Below, piece by piece: positions 32,468 through 40,778 of a stretch of 51,210 nt of DNA. Location: contig JANQRS010000071.1 of the NCBI GenBank assembly GCA_028284445.1, forward strand, positions 1-51,210. The letters run 5' to 3'. The notes beneath the pieces were generated by a model. It searched no databases. It saw nothing but the letters and a program-made list of their open reading frames with translations, and had not been told where the DNA came from. Within the stretch, counting starts at the first letter, position 1, and each line of letters begins with the position of its first letter. Source of the stretch: Calditrichia bacterium (lineage in GTDB: Bacteria > Calditrichota > Calditrichia > RBG-13-44-9 > J075). The translations under genes and the position numbers were made by a program.

Positions 32468-35020
32468 ATGAAAAAAGCACTCCTCATCATCGGTATCTTA
32501 TTTGCGCTGCTTATCGGTGCGGCAATTGCGCTTCCGATATTCTTCAAACCGCAGATCGTCGATCTGGTCAAGGAAGCAGCCAACGATAATTTAAACGCCA
32601 CGCTCGATTTTGATGATGTCGATATCAGCTTATTTCGCAGTTTTCCGGAAGTGGATATCGCTCTCGACGGTCTCACCATTATCAACAAGGCGCCTTTCGA
32701 AGGGGATACGCTTGCCTACCTCAGTTCCTTTTCAACCTCTCTGAGTTACGGCAGTCTGATGGCCGGCGTCGACCAAATCAATTCCATCAATTTGATTGCC
32801 CCGCGCCTCAATTTGCAGGTAAACAAGTCCGGCGCCTCAAGCTGGGATATTGCCCTCGCTTCGGGAGAAGCCCCGGCACCTGATACCGAAGCAAGCGCAC
32901 CGATCAAACTGGCCATCCAAAATTACCTGATAGAAGATGCGGACGTACAATTCACAGATGAATCAGGCGGGACCGCCGTCAGCGTTCGCGGACTGACGCA
33001 TTCCGGCAGCGGCGATTTCGCTGCCTCCCGTTTTACGCTGGAAACCCAGACAGCTATCGACGCTATTGATGCGCGTAGCGCCGGGGTCACTTATTTGAAA
33101 GAAGCGACCATCAATAGCGCTATTGATCTTGATATCGACCTGGATCAGAGCCGTTATTCCTTCAAGGAAAATGAAATTCGGGTAAACGACCTGCTGCTCA
33201 AACTCGATGGCTGGGTTCAGCAAAAAGAAGAAGACCTGGTGCTGCAGTTGGATCTTGCTGCCCCGGACGCCAACCTCAAAAGCATTCTGTCGATGATTCC
33301 GGCGCTTTACCGGAAGGATTTTGATGCGCTCACAGCGCAGGGGGCAATGAGCCTGTCCGGTAAGATACGCGGCGAGCTAACGGAAAAGCATATTCCCACG
33401 TTCGACCTGAATCTCGCGGTTTCAGATGGACGCTTCAAATATCCGGACCTCCCTTCCGCTGTTGATAATGTGGCAATTAATCTCAACCTCAAGAATAGCG
33501 GGAATGTTGTAGATGATATTCTGATCAATTTGCGGGAACTGCATTTCGAAATTCTCAACAAACCCTTCGATGCCAAGCTCTTCGTGAAGACGCCGGAATC
33601 GGATCCCTTTGTCAGCGGTCATTTAAAAGGCAGCATCAACCTGGAAGATTTGAAGAGCGCCATCCATATGAATGATAGCATCGACATCAAGGGTGACATC
33701 ATTTCGAACCTGGAAATCAACGGCTATCCATCTGCCATCGAGAAAAATCAACCAAATCGTTTTTCCGCGAACGGGACCGTCACTTTTGCCAATATAGAAT
33801 ATGCCGCAGAAGATTTACCCGGCCCAATTCTGGTTGAAACCGCAACGCTGAACATCACCCCGCGCGATGCGCGCCTGAGCAATATGCGCTCAAAAATTGG
33901 CAAAAGCGATCTGCGCGCCGATGGCGATCTGGAAGATATTATTGGATATGTGTTTGGCGACAAGGATCTGAAAGGTACCCTGGCGTTGCAGTCGAACTAT
34001 TTCGATTTGAATCCCTGGATGGAAGGTGAGAGCACAGAAATGGCCCCGATTGAGCTGCCCGGTCAGATCGAATTCCTGCTCGATGCAAATTTCCGGTCTG
34101 TGGATTACGACAATCTGAAACTCAGCAATGTTCGCGGCAATTTGCTGCTCAAGGACAAAAAGCTCAATCTGATGGATTTGAAGATGAACACCTTGAATGG
34201 CAACATCCTCGCCAATGGCAGCTATAGCTATTTGCCACCTGCAAAGCCCAAGATGTTCTTCGATCTGGAATTGGCGGAATTGAGCATCCCGCAAATGTTC
34301 ACCAGTATGGTTAGCGTACAAAAGATCGCCCCGATCGCTGAGTATATGCAAGGGGCAGTGAACGGGAAACTCAGTCTGAGCTCCAGCCTTGATGATGCCT
34401 TAATGCCGGATTGGACGGATCTTTTCAGCAAAGGGAAGTTGAATATCGACAAGGCAACCATCCGTAATTTCGCACCATTCAATAAACTCGCAGAGACATT
34501 GAAGATCAATCAGTTGCACAATCCGGCGCTCAACAATATTCGCCCAAGCTATGAAGTCAAGAACGGGCGCTTTCATCTGAAGCCGCTGGAATTCCAGGTA
34601 GATAAGTATAAAATGGTGGCATCCGGTTCCAACGGATTTGATAAGTCGCTTGACTATAACATCCAGGTACAAATTCCGGCGAAAGAATTGAACAATCAAA
34701 TCAACAGCCAAATTTCGAGCCTGTTGAAGCGAAACGTCAGCACCTTGAACAATGAAACCGTTAATGTAGACGTGAAAATTGGCGGGACAACGGAGAAGCC
34801 CTCCTTAAAGACCGCCGGCGCCAGCGTTCTGCAAAGCGCAACCGACCCGCTGAAGGCCGCCGCCCAGAATGAAGTGGACAAACAAAAATCTGCCGCTGAA
34901 GCAAAAGCCCAGGCAGCTTTAGAGAAGCAGAAACAGGAATTGGAAAAGCAGAAGAAAGAAGCAGAGGAAAAGCTTAAGAATAAGCTAAAGAGTATTTTCG
35001 GGAAGAAAAAGAAAGAGTAA
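32468..35020 (+). CDS. AsmA-family inner-membrane protein
   Basis: An 850-residue AsmA-like protein. N-terminal transmembrane helix (about 4-24), the family's N-terminal FFKPQIVDLVKEAANDNLNA and VDISLFRSFPEVDIALDGL pattern, a long repetitive beta-rich body (about 50-790) and the AsmA C-terminal region (KINQLHNPALNNI, FHLKPLEFQVDKYKMVASG, PAKELNNQINSQISSLL). It ends in a Lys/Glu/Gln-rich helix (about 810-850). AsmA-type proteins belong to the bridge-like lipid-transfer superfamily and act in the envelope, where they affect outer-membrane composition. There is no partner gene in the operon; the next gene is on the other strand. Confidence 0.92.
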   Translation: MKKALLIIGILFALLIGAAIALPIFFKPQIVDLVKEAANDNLNATLDFDDVDISLFRSFPEVDIALDGLTIINKAPFEGDTLAYLSSFSTSLSYGSLMAGVDQINSINLIAPRLNLQVNKSGASSWDIALASGEAPAPDTEASAPIKLAIQNYLIEDADVQFTDESGGTAVSVRGLTHSGSGDFAASRFTLETQTAIDAIDARSAGVTYLKEATINSAIDLDIDLDQSRYSFKENEIRVNDLLLKLDGWVQQKEEDLVLQLDLAAPDANLKSILSMIPALYRKDFDALTAQGAMSLSGKIRGELTEKHIPTFDLNLAVSDGRFKYPDLPSAVDNVAINLNLKNSGNVVDDILINLRELHFEILNKPFDAKLFVKTPESDPFVSGHLKGSINLEDLKSAIHMNDSIDIKGDIISNLEINGYPSAIEKNQPNRFSANGTVTFANIEYAAEDLPGPILVETATLNITPRDARLSNMRSKIGKSDLRADGDLEDIIGYVFGDKDLKGTLALQSNYFDLNPWMEGESTEMAPIELPGQIEFLLDANFRSVDYDNLKLSNVRGNLLLKDKKLNLMDLKMNTLNGNILANGSYSYLPPAKPKMFFDLELAELSIPQMFTSMVSVQKIAPIAEYMQGAVNGKLSLSSSLDDALMPDWTDLFSKGKLNIDKATIRNFAPFNKLAETLKINQLHNPALNNIRPSYEVKNGRFHLKPLEFQVDKYKMVASGSNGFDKSLDYNIQVQIPAKELNNQINSQISSLLKRNVSTLNNETVNVDVKIGGTTEKPSLKTAGASVLQSATDPLKAAAQNEVDKQKSAAEAKAQAALEKQKQELEKQKKEAEEKLKNKLKSIFGKKKKE

Positions 35021-35082
35021 GCCCAAATAAAAACTGCCTTGATTGCCCCATGCGCGTCAGGACATTCAAAGCAGTTCAGGCC

Positions 35083-35310
35083 CTATCCGTGCAACAAGAG
35101 TTGTTCCTTATATTTCGCTCGGATAGCCGCTGCAGGCACCTCCGTGCTACCAATACGATCCAGATCCTTAAAGCGCGCTTTTACTGTGACGACATCTTCA
35201 TCGGGGATGTCCGATAAGGCAATTTCACGCGCCGCTTCCAAACTCAGGAATCCAGCACGGATATTTTTGTCACGGCACCATTCTACCGGAATTTCGATAA
35301 GCACTTTCAC
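35083..35310 (-). CDS. Small conserved-looking protein of unknown function
   Basis: A 75-residue protein starting with GTG, preceded by GGGAG at 9 nt. The sequence (KVLIEIPVEWCRDKNIRAGF, then LSDIPDEDVVTVKARFKDLD) is compact and balanced, looks like a folded cytosolic protein and not a shadow frame, and no larger frame opposes it. I do not recognise the family. It lies convergent to the AsmA gene in a 780-base interval that holds no other gene. Confidence 0.55.
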   Translation of the reverse strand: MKVLIEIPVEWCRDKNIRAGFLSLEAAREIALSDIPDEDVVTVKARFKDLDRIGSTEVPAAAIRAKYKEQLLLHG

Positions 35311-35667
35311 AACCCAATCTCCCTATTTTAACTCATATCATGGTCTGCACGTTTCTATAACGCCTGAGGACGGCGCATTGTTTCGCCGCTACAGACGGTA
35401 CTGTATTCCGTATCAGCCTACATCGCCTAACATCCACTGTTAACGCGGCGCTATCCCTGTCTGTCAAATACCGATAAAATGTATCAGTTTAACTTTTGAG
35501 CGTTTTTGCGAGGTATAGTATCCCTAAATATCGTATAAATATACCCAAAAGATTAGCGATTTTTGTGCCAAATGGCACAGAACCGGGAGAAAAGACTGAA
35601 AAACAGTGGCGGTTGGCAGTAGCACTAGCAGGAACTGAAGAATGAAAAAAGAAGAATATTTTCTTTT
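35311..35667. other. Intergenic stretch without recognisable content
   Basis: About 350 bases. Only low-scoring open frames are seen, and no promoter pair or known RNA fold could be named. A repeat element begins at its right end. Confidence 0.5.
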
Positions 35668-35743
35668 CGCCGCAAAAATACGGCGAGGCCGTGATAGGGC
35701 TCATCGCCCTGCGTCCCCCTTCGAAGGGGATTCAGGGGGATGT
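35668..35743. repeat. Composite hairpin element, including CCCCTTCGAAGGGG copy 3
   Basis: CGCCG-caaaaata-CGGCG (35668-35685), AGGGC-tcatc-GCCCT (35696-35710), then CGTCCCCCTTCGAAGGGG and AGGGGGATGT (35711-35743), the third copy of the element first seen at 5726-5770. It looks like several short palindromic units joined end to end. Confidence 0.7.
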
Positions 35744-35803
35744 AGCAAAATCACATCTTTGGGGTATTGCGGAAACGAATATAAATAGTTATGGTTTGCT
35801 ATT

Positions 35804-36340
35804 ATGAAACACGCTCTCAGCATCAAAACAATACTGTTGGCTATCCTGGGTTATTTACCTCTGCAGGCGCAATATCCTTGCGCCAATGAAAACTTCGCCA
35901 GTTTGTCCTGGCTTATCGGGGATTGGCGCGTGGAAACATTGGACAGGGTGCGGCCAGACGAGTATGAGAACAATAGCGGGTATTCGTCCATCGACGCTGT
36001 ATTTGATAGCTGTGGTTTTGAAGAACATTTCGAGGGTCAATTCAAAGGTTCAATATACGCCTTCAAAACCGTTATGCTTTTGGGGGATTCAAGCTCTATT
36101 AAGCGTTTATGGACAGATAGTCATCATGGCGGCATGATGTTATTAGCAGGTTTTGTTGATTCAGATAGCCTGGTCACCTTCTGGGAGCGGCAGCTAAAAA
36201 CTCGTAAACTGAGGGTCAAACATATCTATCGCTTTATCAGCCAGGCAAAGTTCACAGTAGAGAGCTTTATGTCCCCGAGAGAAGGAAGCGAATGGCAATT
36301 GACCCATCGTCGTACTTATATTAGAAAAGAGACCCAATAG
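35804..36340 (+). CDS. Exported lipocalin-like (DUF1579-like) protein
   Basis: A 178-residue protein with a signal peptide (about 1-22, ending PLQAQ). The mature part opens with FASLSWLIGDWRVETLD, the start pattern of DUF1579 and related lipocalin-like beta-barrels, and continues with alternating strands (SSIKRLWTDSHHGG, LVTFWERQLKTRKLRVKHIY). This fold is thought to bind small hydrophobic ligands, but none can be named. Two cysteines (near 26 and 70) may pair in the periplasm. It is followed after 32 nt by a serine hydrolase gene in the same direction. Confidence 0.75.
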   Translation: MKHALSIKTILLAILGYLPLQAQYPCANENFASLSWLIGDWRVETLDRVRPDEYENNSGYSSIDAVFDSCGFEEHFEGQFKGSIYAFKTVMLLGDSSSIKRLWTDSHHGGMMLLAGFVDSDSLVTFWERQLKTRKLRVKHIYRFISQAKFTVESFMSPREGSEWQLTHRRTYIRKETQ

Positions 36341-36372
36341 CTTTTCAGCGAATTTAAACATCGAGGTGTAAA

Positions 36373-37458
36373 ATGAAACGCCTTTATTGGTTCACCTTTT
36401 TAGCAGTTGTTTTTATCATTGGCTGTGGCGATTCCGGCACCAATCCGGATGACGAAATTCGCATCGTCGACCTTTCTGCAGAATGGGAAACGGCTTCTGC
36501 AGAATCGCAAAACATCGATGCGACGCAGCTAAGCGCCGCATACGATCAAGCAGCCCAAATCGATCGGCTAACCAGCCTGGTCGTTGTTAGAAATGGTTAC
36601 CTGATCGAGGAAGAATATTACGAAGGGCGCTTGCCGGGTGACTTGCATGATGTTCGCTCGGTCACCAAAAGCCTCACCTCTTCCCTGATCGGCATTGCGA
36701 TTCGCGAAGGCGAGCTCCAGAACACCTCGCAGACCATCGGGGATTTTCTTACTGCATCTGAAAATCATTCGGCTGAAAAGCTGGGGATTACTATTGAGCA
36801 GCTGCTGACCATGAGTTCCGGCCTGCAGTGGAGCGAAAGCGAATACAGCGCGTGGCGCACCTCGGCAAATCAGGTGAATTACATGCTGGACAAGCCATTT
36901 GCTTTTTCGCCGGGGAGCCAGTTCAGCTACAACACCGGCGCCTCCCACCTGCTCTCCGAAATCCTCACTGAAGCCACCGGTGTATCAACCTACGACTATG
37001 CCAAGACCCATCTTTTGAACAAGCTGGGCGTGGTATTGTCCGGCTGGGATATTGTACCGACCGGGCGCTACAACGGCGGCGCCGGCGCAAAGCTCAATTC
37101 ACGGGACATCGCCAAATTTGGCCAGCTATATTTGCAGGGTGGTAAGTCCGGTAGCGAGCAAGTGATACCGGCCGATTGGATTTCACGATCCCTCGAGAGT
37201 TTGTACAATGTGCCCTGGTCAACAGATGAGCTGCTCGACGTACGCTACGGCTACCTCTGGTGGATGGATAAAGGGCGTTCAGCGGATATGTTTCTGGCCT
37301 GGGGATACGGTGGACAATTCATTTATGGCGTTCCTTCACTGAACCTGATCATTGTCACCACAACCCGCTGGCAAGGCATCGGCGAAACTGGTGCACGGGC
37401 AAAGGAATCAGAATTGCTGAACCTGATTCATACCAGCATTTTACCGGCGATGCAGTAG
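36373..37458 (+). CDS. Serine hydrolase, class C beta-lactamase/PBP-like, lipoprotein
   Basis: A 361-residue hydrolase of the S12 beta-lactamase-related family. The lipobox FIIGCGDSG (Cys near 18) predicts a lipoprotein. The catalytic S96-V-T-K99 (SxxK), the tyrosine at about 186 in FSYNTGASH (Y-N-T where many relatives have Y-S-N), and the C-terminal WGYGGQFIYGV strand in place of KTG are all seen. Such enzymes include esterases, 6-aminohexanoate-dimer hydrolases and D-peptidases; substrate unknown. It is probably periplasmic, anchored to a membrane. The message probably ends in the inverted 7-nt repeat at 37461-37523. Confidence 0.9.
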   Translation: MKRLYWFTFLAVVFIIGCGDSGTNPDDEIRIVDLSAEWETASAESQNIDATQLSAAYDQAAQIDRLTSLVVVRNGYLIEEEYYEGRLPGDLHDVRSVTKSLTSSLIGIAIREGELQNTSQTIGDFLTASENHSAEKLGITIEQLLTMSSGLQWSESEYSAWRTSANQVNYMLDKPFAFSPGSQFSYNTGASHLLSEILTEATGVSTYDYAKTHLLNKLGVVLSGWDIVPTGRYNGGAGAKLNSRDIAKFGQLYLQGGKSGSEQVIPADWISRSLESLYNVPWSTDELLDVRYGYLWWMDKGRSADMFLAWGYGGQFIYGVPSLNLIIVTTTRWQGIGETGARAKESELLNLIHTSILPAMQ

Positions 37459-37460
37459 AT

Positions 37461-37523
37461 AATGACAAATGACAAATGTCGAATGATAAATATCTGACAT
37501 TTGTCATTCGACATTTGTCATTG
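37461..37523. repeat. Inverted pair of 7-nt AATGNNN repeats between convergent genes
   Basis: Units aatgaca, aatgaca, aatgtcg, aatgata run forward and their complements run back. Arms 37468-37486 and 37504-37522 make a perfect 19-bp stem with a 17-nt loop. The right arm encodes the last residues and stop of the DNA polymerase gene on the minus strand. It could stop both convergent transcripts. Confidence 0.9.
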
Positions 37524-40500
37524 TCAGTTTCACCACTTCAATTCGCTCTGCAATTACATTCACCTCCCCCGGCAGTCGTGATTGCACCGTGCCGGTAATC
37601 TTATAAGGTCCCGGTCCACGCGTTAGATGTCCATAGCGTTTATACGTTTGCGGAAACAAAACGGCTTCGCATAATCCATACTGATCTTCCAGGGTCATAA
37701 ACTTCATATACTCATCGTTTTTTGTTGCCATACGCCGATGCGTTACCATCCAGCCAAGGATTGTTACCCGCTGTTCTTTCCGGTCAGCCAGTTCCGTCGT
37801 TACGGTAATATCAGCGAAACTTAATCGCCCATTCAAAAGCGTTAAGGGGTGATCGGTAACAGCAAATCCAAGAATTTCCAATTGCGCCAATATGCGTTGG
37901 CGACCGGTATATGGTTTTACATCAACCGGTGTCATCATCGATTCGGTTAATCCCCGCACACGCTTGTTCTTGAAAAAGAGTTTATTTTTTAACAGCAATG
38001 CCGGCTCATTATCGCTGAAGCTGCGCAGGGCCCCACAGCGAATCAAATTATCCACCTCCCCTACCCTTGGCTGCACCCGTTGCATGAAATCATAATAATC
38101 CTTAAATAGCCCCTTTTGACGTTCCGCCAGAATCTGCTGAATGGTCTTATCGGTCAGCTCTTCGACTGAGCCCAGTCCGGTAAGTATGGTATTCTCATAA
38201 CAGGTAAAAACTCTTTCGGAACGATTGATATCCGGCAATTCCAGTTGTATACCAATACGACGGCATTCTGCTACATATGCCGCAGTCGAATAGTATCCGC
38301 CATAATTATTCAAAACCCCGGTCATATACTGCACCGGGAAGTAATACTTTAAAAAGGCAGTTTGATAGGATATCACCCCATAGCTGCAGGCGTGGGCTTT
38401 ATTGAAACTATATCCTTTAAATTGACTGAGAAACTCCCAGACTCTTTCCGCCTCCGTTTTCGCCAGGCCATCTTCTTTCCCCTTTTCCAGGAAAGTCTTT
38501 CTTAGCTGGCGCTTGATTTTCGGATCGTCGGATTTCGCCAGTTTCCGGCGAAACAAATCCGCTTCCCCCAGGCTTAAGCTGGTCATTTCTGCGACTATTT
38601 CCATCACCTGCTCTTCATAAACGATACCGCCGTAGGTTTCTCCCAAAATGGGACGCAGGCGTGAATGCGCATACCTGATCGGCTTCAAACCGGCACGCCG
38701 CTGCACATAAAGATCTTTTCGTCCATCGCTGGCCGCCCCCGGACGCACGATGGCCACTGCGGCAATCACATCTGCAACATGACTGATTTGCAATTTGCCC
38801 AATAGAGAACGCATCGCCGGACTTTCTGCCTGAAAACAGCCCATACTGAGTCCATGACGCATCAACGCTACCACTTTTTGATCGCTGTCCGGTATGCTGC
38901 GCAAATCCAGAGGAGAGAGCTTGCGGGTTGTATCCAGAAAAGGAAATCGCCCCGGTGTCAGGTAGACGGCACTGTTTTCCGGGATAATCCGCCGTTGGGC
39001 GATGGTATAGCGATAAAAAAGCTTCGTGGAACGTTTTGGTTTGCCATTTTTACTATGATGCAGGGTCCGGTAGTATTTTTTCACCTCTTGCAGACAATCG
39101 GTAATAATACTCAGCGATCGCACCCCAAGCAGGTCCATTTTTACCAGCCCCAGGTCCTCGATACTATGCATATCATATTGGGAAATGATGGTGCCCTTAG
39201 CGGCTGTTTGCAGCGGGGTATAATAATGAATGTCTTCCGGAGCGATGATAATCCCGCCGGAGTGAATAGAGAGATGGCGCGGAAAATTGCTGATCATCCG
39301 TGCATAGGAAAACACTTTTTCCAGCAAGCTGGCCTGTCCACGCAGGTGACGGCATTCAGGAATATCTCGCAGCGCCCTGGCCATATCCTTCACATGGTAG
39401 TTTGGCAAATATTTGGTAAGGGCATCGATCTCATCGCGAGGGAATCCAAACACCTTGCTGATATCACGAATCGCCGAGCGCACCTTGAAGGTGCTGAAGG
39501 TGCATATCATTGCAGTTTTGGACTTGCCGTAATTTTCGAAGACGTATTCCAGCACCCGATCGCGATTTTTCCAGCAAATGTCCAGATCAATGTCCGGTGG
39601 ATCAGGCCGTTGATCATTGAGGAAGCGTTCGAAGCACAGCTTGTAATGCAGGGGATCGACATGGGTAATGCCAAGCACGTAAGAAATCAGGCTATCGCCG
39701 GCAGAGCCGCGTCCCACACAGGGAATATCCTCGCGATTGCAGAAATCCACGATGTCTTTCACAATCAGGAAATACTCGTTGAATCCCATGCTATTAATGG
39801 TTTCCAATTCGCTGGTCAAGCGACGCATGGCGGCAGGATGCATATTACCATAGCGATCACAGGCGCCCTGGAAAGCCAGTTTGCACAGCAGCGAGTAGCT
39901 ATTTTCTTCATCCGGGAGCGTTAGGGCGGGAAAAACCGCCTTGCCGAGGGAGAATTCAAACCGGCAGGTATCGGCAATACGGCGGGTATTTTCAATTGCC
40001 TGCGGGAAGGCCTTGAAAAGCTGCGTCATTTCAGTAGCTGATTTCAGATATTGCTCCTCGTTACCGGCGGTAGTGATATTATCGACCAGGGTATTTTCAT
40101 CGATGGCATGCAGGATTTGCCGGAGAGGCCAATCTTTTTTATCGAGAAAGTGCACGTCGTTGGTCGCCACCACCGCCATGCGGCATTGGGCAGCCAAATC
40201 GCGCATGCGCAGCTGCACCAGGGTATTATTGGCATGATACAGCTGTAGCTCTATGCAGAACTTCCGGCCAAAGATCTGTTTCATTTGCCGGCAATAACGC
40301 TGCGCCTCGGCAATCTTCTTTGTGCGCACCGCCTTCCACAGATATCCTTCCTGCCCCCCGGAGAGAATGATCAAGCCGTCCTTAAGTCGAATCAGCTCTT
40401 TCAAGGGCAGCTGAAACTGTAAATGCCCGCCAGCCAGATGGCCGATGGACAAAAGGTGGCAGAGATTACGATATCCGGCAGCGTTTTCCACCAGGGCAAC

Positions 40501-40728
40501 CAGGCGGCAATTGTCATCCGCAATGCGAATCTCCGCACCGATAATCGGCTTGATACCAGCTTCCTTTGCCAGCTTATAGAACTCGACCGCCCCGTACAGC
40601 GCATTGTGATCAGTTAGCGCCAGGGTATCAAACCTCAGTTGCAAACAGCGATTGATCAACGCTTCCGGACTGGCGCTACCATCCAGCAGGCTGTAATAGC
40701 TATGTGTGTGTAAATGAACAAAAGACAT
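37504..40728 (-). CDS. DnaE2-like DNA polymerase III alpha subunit (error-prone type)
   Basis: A 1074-residue C-family polymerase. An N-terminal PHP domain with HLHTHSYYSLLDG and LALTDHNALYG, then the palm with GRGSAGDSLISYVLGI and PPDIDLDI (catalytic aspartates near 378-382; the PPDID form is like DnaE2), KMDLLGVRSLSI for the third acid, GYSFNKAHACSYG, and a C-terminal OB domain. The length and the genes upstream (a Y-family polymerase and a DUF6504-like protein) suggest the translesion branch and not the replicative one. The ribosome-binding site GGAGGG lies in a repeat hairpin directly before the ATG. The last codons (LTMTNVE, stop) come from a 7-nt tandem repeat. Confidence 0.9.
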   Translation of the reverse strand: MSFVHLHTHSYYSLLDGSASPEALINRCLQLRFDTLALTDHNALYGAVEFYKLAKEAGIKPIIGAEIRIADDNCRLVALVENAAGYRNLCHLLSIGHLAGGHLQFQLPLKELIRLKDGLIILSGGQEGYLWKAVRTKKIAEAQRYCRQMKQIFGRKFCIELQLYHANNTLVQLRMRDLAAQCRMAVVATNDVHFLDKKDWPLRQILHAIDENTLVDNITTAGNEEQYLKSATEMTQLFKAFPQAIENTRRIADTCRFEFSLGKAVFPALTLPDEENSYSLLCKLAFQGACDRYGNMHPAAMRRLTSELETINSMGFNEYFLIVKDIVDFCNREDIPCVGRGSAGDSLISYVLGITHVDPLHYKLCFERFLNDQRPDPPDIDLDICWKNRDRVLEYVFENYGKSKTAMICTFSTFKVRSAIRDISKVFGFPRDEIDALTKYLPNYHVKDMARALRDIPECRHLRGQASLLEKVFSYARMISNFPRHLSIHSGGIIIAPEDIHYYTPLQTAAKGTIISQYDMHSIEDLGLVKMDLLGVRSLSIITDCLQEVKKYYRTLHHSKNGKPKRSTKLFYRYTIAQRRIIPENSAVYLTPGRFPFLDTTRKLSPLDLRSIPDSDQKVVALMRHGLSMGCFQAESPAMRSLLGKLQISHVADVIAAVAIVRPGAASDGRKDLYVQRRAGLKPIRYAHSRLRPILGETYGGIVYEEQVMEIVAEMTSLSLGEADLFRRKLAKSDDPKIKRQLRKTFLEKGKEDGLAKTEAERVWEFLSQFKGYSFNKAHACSYGVISYQTAFLKYYFPVQYMTGVLNNYGGYYSTAAYVAECRRIGIQLELPDINRSERVFTCYENTILTGLGSVEELTDKTIQQILAERQKGLFKDYYDFMQRVQPRVGEVDNLIRCGALRSFSDNEPALLLKNKLFFKNKRVRGLTESMMTPVDVKPYTGRQRILAQLEILGFAVTDHPLTLLNGRLSFADITVTTELADRKEQRVTILGWMVTHRRMATKNDEYMKFMTLEDQYGLCEAVLFPQTYKRYGHLTRGPGPYKITGTVQSRLPGEVNVIAERIEVVKLTMTNVE

Positions 40729-40729
40729 T

Positions 40730-40764
40730 CGCCCTCCGGGCGGTCAGGCCAGGGATGGCCTGAC
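40730..40764. repeat. Two GC hairpins between dinB and dnaE, covering the dnaE ribosome-binding site
   Basis: CGCCC-tcc-GGGCG (40730-40742) abuts GTCAGGCCA-ggga-TGGCCTGAC (40743-40764), followed by ACGAACGCAGTGAGC. Read on the minus strand the first hairpin is CGCCC-GGA-GGGCG, then A, then the dnaE ATG, so GGAGGG is in the loop and 3' arm. It belongs to the TGAC-linked hairpin family also found at 42349, 45701 and 45828. Confidence 0.85.
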
Positions 40765-40778
40765 ACGAACGCAGTGAG

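Noticed and set aside
35039..35443. Plus-strand frame opposite the small unknown gene at 35083-35310
   Set aside because: It is rich in Ser/Arg/Thr with no ribosome-binding site; the minus-strand protein looks better folded and has a start signal.
38854..39924. 356-codon frame opposite the DnaE-like polymerase
   Set aside because: The polymerase frame is certain from its motifs; this one has no recognisable features.
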